Of a stretch of 40,638 bases of DNA, positions 33,840-40,638 are shown one piece after another. Under the pieces are notes generated by a model, which worked only from the letters and a program-made list of their open reading frames with translations, made no database searches and had not been told where the DNA came from. A program made the position numbers and the translations under genes. This DNA is from a bacterium (GTDB taxonomy: Bacteria; Cyanobacteriota; Vampirovibrionia; Gastranaerophilales; Gastranaerophilaceae), in assembly GCA_017480425.1 (NCBI GenBank), contig JAFVAR010000049.1:1-40638 (forward strand), in the 5' to 3' direction. Position 1 is the first letter of the stretch; the number at the start of each line of letters is the position of its first letter.

Positions 33840-35054
33840 CTAGTAAATCAATTTTAGTGATTTTACGAGTGAATCAAGACTGTCTTGTACAGAATTTTTG
33901 TTCAGTAAAATTGTTTGTACTGTCGTGTTTACAAGATTATTAATTTCTTTTTGATTTCTTTTTTGTTTTACTTGCGGAGTTATTTTGTTAATCTGTTTTG
34001 CGCTTATTGAACGTGCTTTTGATGTTATATCCGAATAATCGCTGTAAAATTTATCATTAAGAGCTTCTGTATTTGTTGCAATAATATTCGTCATTTTTGC
34101 AAGTTCAAGTTGGTTTTCATAATTTGTTAAGTACAAACAAAAATCCAATGCTTCTTTTTTGAATTTTGCTTTTTTAGGAATAACAAAATTCATAACAGAA
34201 AAATCGTTTTGACCGACAGGACCTTTAATCTGTTCGCATACATTGGTTTGAGCGTACACACTCGGTGCATTTTCTTCAATCATTTTAAGGAAGTTTGCTC
34301 CGCCTTGAAAAAATACAATTTTTCCTGCCATATATTGTTCAAGAGCTTCTCTGTGAGTGAATGTAATTGTTTCTTGCGGGATAAGCCCTTTTTGATAGAG
34401 CTCTTTAAACATATTAAAAACTTTTATTGATTCTTCCGAATTAAAATCGTCAATTTCCGAAATTCCGTATTTATTAAGGATTTTTACCATAGTATCGTTT
34501 TCCGTAATTGTAGGCAGATAAGCGTAGGCACCTGTGGAGGTTTTAATCTTTTCCGCAATAAAAGAGAGTTCTCTGTATGTTTTTGGTAATCTTATTATTC
34601 CGGATTTATCAAATAACGCCTTATTGTATATGGTAATTGCACTTGTTGCGTACCAAGGGATAGAGTACAACTTATCATTGTATTTTAGTGCTTTAATTAT
34701 TTCAGGGTTAAAGTTCTTGACATTGTGTTCTTCAATTTCTTCTAACGTTCCTTTTTGTGCTAAAAGAGCGGAAAAATCAGGGTTCAGGTTTATTAAGTCA
34801 GGAGGATTATCAGTCATAACGGCGGCAAGTGTGCGCTTTTCTCCTTCTGAAAAAGGAACATCTACCCATTTTATAATAACATTCGGGTGGTTTTTTTCAT
34901 ATGTGCGGATTACTTTATAGATATAGTCCGAAAAATCTCCCATTTGCAGAGTCCAAAAAGTAATCTCTTTTAAATCAGCATCTCTTCTGAATGAGCAGGC
35001 TGTAAGGGTTAGAATTGATATTGTTATAATAAATAACGTGATAAATTTTTTCAT
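33840..35054 (-). CDS. ABC sugar-type solute-binding lipoprotein
   Basis: The 404-residue protein belongs to extracellular solute-binding protein family 1. Residues 1-20 are a lipoprotein signal with lipobox LTAC (C20 lipidated). The body shows the family pattern ITFWTLQMGDF near the start, VIIKWVDVPFSEGEKRTLAAVMTDNPPDLINLNPDFSALLAQKG, YSIPWYATSAITIYNKALFDKSG, and KIVFFQGGANFLKMIEENA. It binds a carbohydrate or similar ligand for an ABC importer; no permease or ATPase gene is adjacent, so its partner must lie elsewhere. AGGGGAGGA lies before the ATG. Confidence 0.88.
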   Translation of the reverse strand: MKKFITLFIITISILTLTACSFRRDADLKEITFWTLQMGDFSDYIYKVIRTYEKNHPNVIIKWVDVPFSEGEKRTLAAVMTDNPPDLINLNPDFSALLAQKGTLEEIEEHNVKNFNPEIIKALKYNDKLYSIPWYATSAITIYNKALFDKSGIIRLPKTYRELSFIAEKIKTSTGAYAYLPTITENDTMVKILNKYGISEIDDFNSEESIKVFNMFKELYQKGLIPQETITFTHREALEQYMAGKIVFFQGGANFLKMIEENAPSVYAQTNVCEQIKGPVGQNDFSVMNFVIPKKAKFKKEALDFCLYLTNYENQLELAKMTNIIATNTEALNDKFYSDYSDITSKARSISAKQINKITPQVKQKRNQKEINNLVNTTVQTILLNKNSVQDSLDSLVKSLKLIY

Positions 35055-35084
35055 TTATCCTCCCCTCTATAAAGAGTTAGTTTG

Positions 35085-35489
35085 TTAACTTTTTATTTCT
35101 GTTCCAATATTAAGGTCTATATATTTAAATGTGTTTGTAATAATTCCGGGTGGAAAGTTGTATATATTATTGCACGGAGTTATTTTCAGAATTGCATTTG
35201 AATTGTCAATTTTTGCTATTGTTGCAAGATATTTGTTTCTGTTTGCTGAAAATATAATATATCCGTTTGTTGTTTGAATCTCATCAACACTGAATCTGTT
35301 AGCACTTATTGATGCAAGTGTTAAGTAAAATAATTTTTCCTGATTTACTTTGAAAATTTTAGAACAGTGTTCAAAAACAACTTTTTGTGCAACTGTAGAA
35401 GGTGTCATGGTAAGCGGCTGCAAATTTTCTTCCGCAAAACAAAATCCGGAGATACCTAAAATAACAGCTACACAAATCAATTTTTTCAT
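35085..35489 (-). CDS. Small secreted protein, unrecognised
   Basis: The 134-residue protein has a signal peptide (MKKLICVAVILGISGFCFA) and a compact mature part with alternating strands: FKVNQEKLFYLTLASISANRFSVDEIQTTNGYIIFSANRNKYLATIAKIDNSNAILKITPCNN. No family is recognised. GGGAGG precedes the start. It lies 30 nt upstream of the solute-binding protein gene, so the two may share a transcript, but no functional link is visible. Confidence 0.6.
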   Translation of the reverse strand: MKKLICVAVILGISGFCFAEENLQPLTMTPSTVAQKVVFEHCSKIFKVNQEKLFYLTLASISANRFSVDEIQTTNGYIIFSANRNKYLATIAKIDNSNAILKITPCNNIYNFPPGIITNTFKYIDLNIGTEIKS

Positions 35490-35554
35490 AAAACCTCCCT
35501 CATATATGTTAACATATTGAGGTTTAATTTAACTCATATAATTAAAGTATAAAA

Positions 35555-36337
35555 TTATTCTTCAACCCATTTTGCCATTGATATAAAACCGCTTAGACCC
35601 TTGTCATCAGAACTCCTTGTAACTTCTGAAAATTTTTTACTGTAATTTCCTTCCAATGTTTTAAAGGTAACACTGCCGTCTTCATTCTTTATCACTTCTT
35701 CAATTATACCGGTGTGGGAGACTCCGTTACGCTTTTGAATCATTATGTCGCCGGGTTTTACATTGTCAAGTATCCATTGCGCTCTTTTTTGTTTTGTCAT
35801 TGTTGAAGTTTCGGTATAACATTTTTCTCTTTCGCCAAATGCTTTTAATCCTGAAACTGCAGAAGAACCGAAATTTTTAGGGAGCTTATCTCCTAGTATA
35901 TCTTCGTAGATTTTAGATACAGTGTCGGCACACCAGTATTCTATTCTTTCTTCTGAAAATAATATGTTTCCGGTCTTTTGGTCATTAACTTTGTGTAAAT
36001 AGTCTTTGCAAGAGCTGACGACGTCCTCTCTTCTAATGTTATCTTTTTTAGGTAAATTATTTTGTGAAAAATAATTTATAATTGAGTTTGATATATTTTT
36101 AATAAGTCGAATTGTGCTATAAAGCCCATTTTTTATTACATCCGAAAGTAAATCATACAATGTTGAAAAAATCTTTGAAAAAGATATATCTTCAGATTTA
36201 ATTTCTTTAATAGCTTTGTCTACTTTTTCAAAAATGCTGGCATTTTGTCCCGTAAGTTGTTTAGCATTTTTTCCGCCGATTGCTTTAAAAATTTCGACAG
36301 AAACTCCTGTGTAGTTTTCGATAGAGAGAGATGTCAT
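35555..36337 (-). CDS. CHAP-like cysteine amidase domain protein
   Basis: The 260-residue protein has a helical N-terminal half (about 1-125) and a C-terminal CHAP-like domain. The latter carries the catalytic-type cysteine C136 (EYWCADTVS), the PGDIM motif (195-199), the histidine H208 (VSHTGIIE) and the E229/N231 pair (LEGNYSKK). CHAP enzymes usually cut peptidoglycan. No signal peptide is visible, so it may act inside, be exported by another route or belong to a prophage-like or effector role. Start 36337 is chosen because AAGGA lies 8 nt upstream; a frame from 36436 adds 33 poorly coding residues. Confidence 0.72.
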   Translation of the reverse strand: MTSLSIENYTGVSVEIFKAIGGKNAKQLTGQNASIFEKVDKAIKEIKSEDISFSKIFSTLYDLLSDVIKNGLYSTIRLIKNISNSIINYFSQNNLPKKDNIRREDVVSSCKDYLHKVNDQKTGNILFSEERIEYWCADTVSKIYEDILGDKLPKNFGSSAVSGLKAFGEREKCYTETSTMTKQKRAQWILDNVKPGDIMIQKRNGVSHTGIIEEVIKNEDGSVTFKTLEGNYSKKFSEVTRSSDDKGLSGFISMAKWVEE

Positions 36338-36491
36338 TGTTGGAATCCTTATGTCTTCTATATATATAAAGTAGATAAACATTGAATAATTGCTTTTTTT
36401 TACTAAAAACTTAATAAATCTTAATAAAAAGCACAAAATAGAAAATATTTATGTGATAAGTATAGATGTAGTGTGTGAAAAGGAGGATTAT

Positions 36492-36824
36492 ATGCGTGTA
36501 AATTCTGTTCAGTCTGTAATGTTTAGGCATCAAAATGTTCAAAAAGTCGGAAAGTTAAATGACAATCCCCCGATTCAACTTCCTCAACAGCCTCAGAATC
36601 TGTCATTTAAAGGTATAAAAGGAGACAGTGCAATTATAGGTCTGGGGTTGGGTACAATAGCAGGCATTGCAGCTTTTGCAGTAGCTATTGGAAGCGGAGG
36701 ACTTGCAATTCCTGGTCTGATTGCAGGATATGCTACTGCAGCAACAGGTATAGCAGGCAGCGTTGCCGGATATAAAGTCGGAGAGAAAATCGAAAAGCAT
36801 TTTGGAAATAAAAACAAAGAGTGA
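36492..36824 (+). CDS. Glycine-zipper small protein with S-F-K-G motif
   Basis: The 110-residue protein opens MRVNSVQSVMFRHQNVQKVG and contains LSFKGIKGDS near residue 38-45. It then has a long glycine/alanine-rich membrane segment (GLGLGTIAGIAAFAVAIGSGGLAIPGLIAGYATAATGIAGSVAGYKVG), as in glycine-zipper proteins that insert or oligomerise in membranes. AAGGAGG precedes the ATG at 36492. A terminator follows. Function is unknown. Confidence 0.65.
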   Translation: MRVNSVQSVMFRHQNVQKVGKLNDNPPIQLPQQPQNLSFKGIKGDSAIIGLGLGTIAGIAAFAVAIGSGGLAIPGLIAGYATAATGIAGSVAGYKVGEKIEKHFGNKNKE

Positions 36825-36830
36825 AAAATT

Positions 36831-36866
36831 AAAAGCGAAACTTTTTAGCAGTTTCGCTTTTTTTTT
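36831..36866 (+). terminator. Rho-independent terminator
   Basis: A 12-bp stem (36831-36842 with 36850-36861) and a long T run follow the glycine-zipper gene. Confidence 0.88.
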
Positions 36867-36881
36867 AGATTATATAGACCA

Positions 36882-36910
36882 TTTACCGAAGATGTATAAT
36901 ATGATATAAT
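36882..36910 (+). promoter_or_regulatory. Promoter for the helicase-nuclease gene
   Basis: TTTACC (36882-36887) and a perfect TATAAT (36905-36910), preceded by TG-A, are separated by 17 nt. The ATG at 36949 is 38 nt further on. Confidence 0.6.
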
Positions 36911-36948
36911 TTATTTATTGCTATATAAGTACATTGGGAGAAGAGAAT

Positions 36949-39900
36949 ATGTTACAGGAAGCGACCAGAGCTATAAATTCCGCATTTAATAACAGTTTCA
37001 TAAAGAAACTGAGTCAGTATTTGCATGACTGTGTGAGAGAAGAAGTAAAAAGCTCTACTTTCAGAAATTTGAAAGCTGATAAAGACAATAAGTGGATTTT
37101 TCTGAATGAAGAAGATACATTATTTACTCAAGGACTTGAGTACCTTAAACTTGACGGTTCTGATTCAAAGATTACAGAGCTGATGATTCAGTCTGAAACA
37201 AGTCAAAAAGACAAGTATCTTATCTATGGTTATTTATTTTTAACGGGTAAGAGCAAGACAGGCAGGAAAAATGAATTTTTAACTCCGCTTTTGTATGCAC
37301 CATGTCATCTCGAGAGAAACGGTGTAAATATAAACTGTATGTTGACGGATGAGTTTATTTCCTTGAATACCGGCGCTCTTACAGCATTGATGAAAAAAAG
37401 TGATGATGAAGATGAAACTGAATCCCTGCTGGAGGGGCTATTAGATGTAGTTCCGTCTGTTCCGATTACGCAGGAAAAGTTGGATATATTTTTAACTACT
37501 TTAAAATCAATAGTTCCGGATATTGATATTTCTCTGAATGACTCTGAAAAAGTGAAAGAAGATAATATATCAAAGGATTTTTATAATGAAAAAATTGATT
37601 CTCAATCAATAGACGAGCTTATTGAAGAAGAAGAAAATGCAAAAAAACAATCTATAAAACTTGAAAAAATTAATATAACAAACCAATGTGCAATAATTTT
37701 GACAAAACGTCCGTCTGCGACAGCAGGTGTCTTGCATGAGTTAACACAAATTGCGGAAAAACCAAGCGGAGTATACAGAGAGACTGTGTTGGGTTTGATA
37801 AATGATGAGTATACGCAGGCAAAACCAACTGATTCTCAGCAAAAAACATTGGAAAATTTCTTTCCGGTAACACCGCTGTCACTTTCAGATGCTCAATTAA
37901 ATGTGATTAAGAACGTAGAAAATGCAAAACTTGTATCTGTTTTCGGCCCTCCGGGAACAGGAAAATCACAAACTATAGTAAACTTAGCTGCGCATCTTAT
38001 TGCAAACGGAAAAACTGTTCTTGTTGCTTCAAGAATGGATAAGGCGGTTGATGTCGTTGCTGAAAGATTAAATGAACTGGGAGCTCCTTTCTTGGCACTT
38101 AGAGCAGGACGCTTGAATTATCAGAGAGAACTTTCTATGAAGTTGCAAGACTTACTTGCTAAAAAAGTCGATCTTGATGAAGATTCAGAAAATGCAATAC
38201 TTTGTGATGTTTCAGATATGGAAAATCTTTTGAAGGCTATTTCTGATTTGGAAAAGAAGTCGGAAAAAATAATTAAGCTGGAAGAAGAATGGACTGCTGT
38301 GAATGAGCAAATAAAATTCGAAGAACCACAGCATAAAAACCATTTATTTATTAAAAAAGTATTGAAAGAAGATGAAATAAATGCTATAGAATCAACCATA
38401 ATGACTCTTTCCGGTAATATGGAAAAATCCGGATTTATAGCAAGTATAAAGAACTATACTTCTTTGGGTAATATTAAAAAAATACTCGGATTGAAAAATT
38501 TTGAACCTAATAATGAGAACATTTCTGCTCTTCAATTTGAGTTAGAGTTTGCGAAGCTTGTTTGCAGGGCAAGAAAAATTGAAACTGAAATCCAAAAAAT
38601 AGGAAATATTCATATCTTCTCGGAGCAAATCAGAAATATGAAGAAAAAACAGAAACGACTTGCAATTGATATACTAAAAACAAAACGCAGAGCTGCATTA
38701 AAAGGCTTGATGCAGGATTCTGTGAAAAGGCAAAGACTATTTGTTCATTCAAAATCTTTAGTTGAAAGAAGACAGAATCTTCAAAATCGTTTACTTGAAA
38801 CAGAAGACTTTAAACCTTTGTTGGAAGCATTCCCTTGCTGGTGTGTGACAACTTATGCTGCATCAGGTTCACTACCTTTAAAGCCGGGATTGTTTGACGT
38901 AGTGATTATTGATGAAGCATCTCAGTGTGATATAGCAAGTTGTTTCCCAATTCTGTTCAGAGCTAAAAAAGCGGTTGTTGTCGGTGATGACAAACAACTG
39001 CCTCATTTATCATTCTTAGAAAAAGCCAAAGAGCAATCATTCTTGTCTCAATACGGTATAACTGACAGATATCAATTAATGTGGCGGTTCAGAACCAATT
39101 CAATGTTTGATTTGGCAAATTATTATTCTATGCATCCTGTTCTTTTGGATGAACATTTTAGAAGTCTTCCGCCTATAATAAATTATTCTAACAAGGAATT
39201 TTATGGCGGCAGAATTAGGGTAATGCGCAGAAATGATAATTCAAGAAAAGTGCTGGAAACAGTTGTGGTTTCTGATGGAAAAGTCGATTTTGATGCAACC
39301 AGAAACCTTCCGGAAATAGAAGCACTTGTAAAAAGATTGCATGAAATTGTTGTAGAAGATGAAAGAAAAAATTCTGAGCACCCTGTTTCTATAGGCATAA
39401 TATCGCCTTTTAGGGCTCAGGTGGAGCAATTAAAGATTTCTGTAGCAAAAGTGTTGTCTGAGCATATGATTGAAAAACACCAGATTGAAATTGGTACTGC
39501 TCATACATTCCAGGGTGACGAGAGAGATATAATATTGATTTCGTGGGCATACGCAAACAATAGTTTTCCTCAAAGCTTAATATTCTTGCAGAAACCGAAT
39601 CTGTTTAATGTTGCAATTACACGTGCAAGATATCAAATGATTAACTTTATATCAAAAAATCCAAGAGAATTACCTGAAGGCATATTAAGAAATTATCTCG
39701 GTTTTGTTCAAGAGTACGAAGACCGTTATAATATGCAAAGTAGTGATGAATTCGATGAAAATATTTATAAAAATTCGTTTGAGAGAGAAGTTGCGGATGC
39801 GTTTAGACAAATTGGGCATGAGGTTGTCTGTGGAGTAGAAATTGCCGGACTCAGTGCGGATTTATTGGTGGATAACAAGTTTGTTGTTGAGTGTGACGGA

Positions 39901-40050
39901 GTTGAGGATAACAAAGTTTGCAGACTTTCAAATATGAAAAAACAAACTATAATTGAAAGAAGCGGATTGAAAGTTTCAAGAATATCTCAAAGAGAATGGC
40001 AGTATTCACCAAAAGCTTGTATAGACAGAATTATAAATACTAATCTGTAG
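36949..40050 (+). CDS. SF1 helicase fused to a restriction-endonuclease-like domain
   Basis: The 1033-residue protein has an unassigned N-terminal region (about 1-300). A superfamily-1 UPF1-like helicase core follows: Walker A GPPGTGKS (333-340), VLVASRMDKAVDVVAERL, a long coiled-coil insertion (about 410-610), motif II VVIIDEASQCD (from 652), VGDDKQLPHL, DEHFRSLPPIINYSN, IGIISPFRAQVEQL, TAHTFQGDERDI (from 850) and NVAITRARYQM. The C-terminal 90 residues form a PD-(D/E)xK-type fold like those in MTES_1575/DUF559 proteins: FEREVADAF (944 on), SADLLVDNKFVVECDG (E981). Such fusions occur in anti-phage or DNA-repair contexts. Start 36949 has GGGAG 8 nt upstream; a TTG at 36934 is less likely. It stands alone between the small glycine-zipper gene and priA. 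Confidence 0.85.
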   Translation: MLQEATRAINSAFNNSFIKKLSQYLHDCVREEVKSSTFRNLKADKDNKWIFLNEEDTLFTQGLEYLKLDGSDSKITELMIQSETSQKDKYLIYGYLFLTGKSKTGRKNEFLTPLLYAPCHLERNGVNINCMLTDEFISLNTGALTALMKKSDDEDETESLLEGLLDVVPSVPITQEKLDIFLTTLKSIVPDIDISLNDSEKVKEDNISKDFYNEKIDSQSIDELIEEEENAKKQSIKLEKINITNQCAIILTKRPSATAGVLHELTQIAEKPSGVYRETVLGLINDEYTQAKPTDSQQKTLENFFPVTPLSLSDAQLNVIKNVENAKLVSVFGPPGTGKSQTIVNLAAHLIANGKTVLVASRMDKAVDVVAERLNELGAPFLALRAGRLNYQRELSMKLQDLLAKKVDLDEDSENAILCDVSDMENLLKAISDLEKKSEKIIKLEEEWTAVNEQIKFEEPQHKNHLFIKKVLKEDEINAIESTIMTLSGNMEKSGFIASIKNYTSLGNIKKILGLKNFEPNNENISALQFELEFAKLVCRARKIETEIQKIGNIHIFSEQIRNMKKKQKRLAIDILKTKRRAALKGLMQDSVKRQRLFVHSKSLVERRQNLQNRLLETEDFKPLLEAFPCWCVTTYAASGSLPLKPGLFDVVIIDEASQCDIASCFPILFRAKKAVVVGDDKQLPHLSFLEKAKEQSFLSQYGITDRYQLMWRFRTNSMFDLANYYSMHPVLLDEHFRSLPPIINYSNKEFYGGRIRVMRRNDNSRKVLETVVVSDGKVDFDATRNLPEIEALVKRLHEIVVEDERKNSEHPVSIGIISPFRAQVEQLKISVAKVLSEHMIEKHQIEIGTAHTFQGDERDIILISWAYANNSFPQSLIFLQKPNLFNVAITRARYQMINFISKNPRELPEGILRNYLGFVQEYEDRYNMQSSDEFDENIYKNSFEREVADAFRQIGHEVVCGVEIAGLSADLLVDNKFVVECDGVEDNKVCRLSNMKKQTIIERSGLKVSRISQREWQYSPKACIDRIINTNL

Positions 40051-40105
40051 ATGTTAATTATTTCAAAACTACATATTTAATAAAAATAAAACGGTGTTAT
40101 TTTAA

Positions 40106-40114
40106 TGGTATAAT
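40106..40114 (+). promoter_or_regulatory. Extended -10 box directly in front of priA
   Basis: TGGTATAAT is a perfect TGnTATAAT box ending 6 nt before the ATG at 40121. The transcript would begin at or beside the start codon; no Shine-Dalgarno is present. Confidence 0.55.
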
Positions 40115-40120
40115 ATCATT

Positions 40121-40638
40121 ATGAAATATGCGCTTGTTTTAGTAAATATAAAGGGCTTGGGGGTTAAGACATTCAGCTATTTGATACCTGACGGGTTACG
40201 TGAAGTTATTCAAATCGGTCAGGCGGTTTTAGTGCCTTTTGGCAGACAAGGACTTATAAATGCATTTGTTGTCGGTTTTTCAGATTATATTCCGGGTGAT
40301 TTCAAGGTAAAAAAAATAAATAAAATTTTGGATGAAACTCCTCTGTTTTCACTGAAATACTTAAAACTGCTTGAGTGGGTTGCAAATTATTATTGTACCG
40401 ATTTTGTAACAGTATTAAATGCGGCTCTTCCAATGAAATTAATTGAAAAAAATGCAAAAGTTGAATTGGCGGTCTCATTGATAAAAGATGATGGAGAAGG
40501 CTTAACGAAAAGACAAAAAGAAATTTTATCTTTATTAAAGGAAAGAGGAAAATCTTCTCTTATTGAATTTGAAGAGATTGCAAAAACAACACGAGCAACT
40601 ATGAAAAAGCTTTCAGAGTCAGGGTTTGTAAAGTTGGA
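40121..40638 (+). CDS. priA: Primosomal protein N' (PriA), N-terminal part (partial)
   Basis: PriA restarts replication forks by unwinding DNA and loading DnaB. The window holds the first about 172 codons. They cover the 3' DNA-binding domain: FSYLIPDGLREVIQIGQAVLVPFGRQGLINAFVVGFSDY, then LLEWVANYYCTDFVTVLNAALPMKL. A winged-helix segment follows (LTKRQKEILSLLKERG...EEIAKTTRATMKKLSESGFVKL). The helicase core lies to the right of the window. Confidence 0.9.
   Translation, partial: MKYALVLVNIKGLGVKTFSYLIPDGLREVIQIGQAVLVPFGRQGLINAFVVGFSDYIPGDFKVKKINKILDETPLFSLKYLKLLEWVANYYCTDFVTVLNAALPMKLIEKNAKVELAVSLIKDDGEGLTKRQKEILSLLKERGKSSLIEFEEIAKTTRATMKKLSESGFVKL

Overview
The window is AT-rich bacterial chromosome, with A/T-biased codons, many GAAA or T-rich hairpin terminators and short intergenic gaps. 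The envelope is Gram-negative: an OstA/LptD-type outer-membrane protein, a two-partner-secretion (TPS) haemagglutinin-type exoprotein, a lipoprotein and several signal peptides. A flagellar export gate (fliP, fliQ, fliR, flhB) is present. Together with several small proteins that open with a short basic stretch followed by an F-[KGQ]-[GA] motif, this looks most like a gut non-photosynthetic cyanobacterium (Melainabacteria/Vampirovibrionia, Gastranaerophilales type). That placement is inference from overall character and no marker gene was compared.

Layout. Positions 1-3770 hold a tandem set of three exported proteins, the first cut by the window edge. Each gene is followed by its own terminator and all three end in the same C-terminal tag (P-[VI]-R-[KQ]-NVDGS-[VI]-T). 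Positions 3807-6656 carry an ATP-grasp protein and a UvrC that stops before the usual C-terminal HhH domain. A SprA-related HExxH protein (6727-7092, minus) separates these from fliP-fliQ-fliR-flhB and proS (7251-12042). Convergent to proS is an envelope block on the minus strand: class II aldolase, OstA/LptD-like protein, M23 peptidase with long coiled coil, and a 34-residue one-helix membrane protein. Positions 16217-18108 contain small unrecognised proteins, two of them membrane proteins.

A tRNA-Leu(GAG) lies at 18364-18445 (minus). Its 3' end is duplicated 192 bp away and its 5' leader can form several hairpins. Next come a small orphan protein, dut and a zinc-ribbon protein (plus strand), then a housekeeping block on the minus strand: pyrH-frr-cdsA-rnc and dnaG-rpoD. 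Positions 25973-29448 are accessory: an acidic coiled-coil protein, four small hypotheticals (one with a polyasparagine tract), a 500-base gene-free stretch with two copies of a 45-bp GC-rich repeat, and a TPR-like secreted protein.

From 29535 the window carries nagZ, a zinc-ribbon membrane protein, nth, a small membrane protein, argS, a sugar-type ABC solute-binding lipoprotein, a small secreted protein and a CHAP-like cysteine amidase. It ends with a glycine-zipper small protein, a large SF1 helicase fused to a restriction-endonuclease-like domain, and the 5' part of priA.

How they fit together: most genes are core replication, translation, repair and envelope functions. The parts least explained by known biology are the shared C-terminal tag of the tandem exported proteins, the F-x-G/A small-protein class, the helicase-nuclease fusion, the tRNA 3' duplication, and start codons that sit about 6-7 nt from good -10 boxes, which suggests leaderless transcripts.
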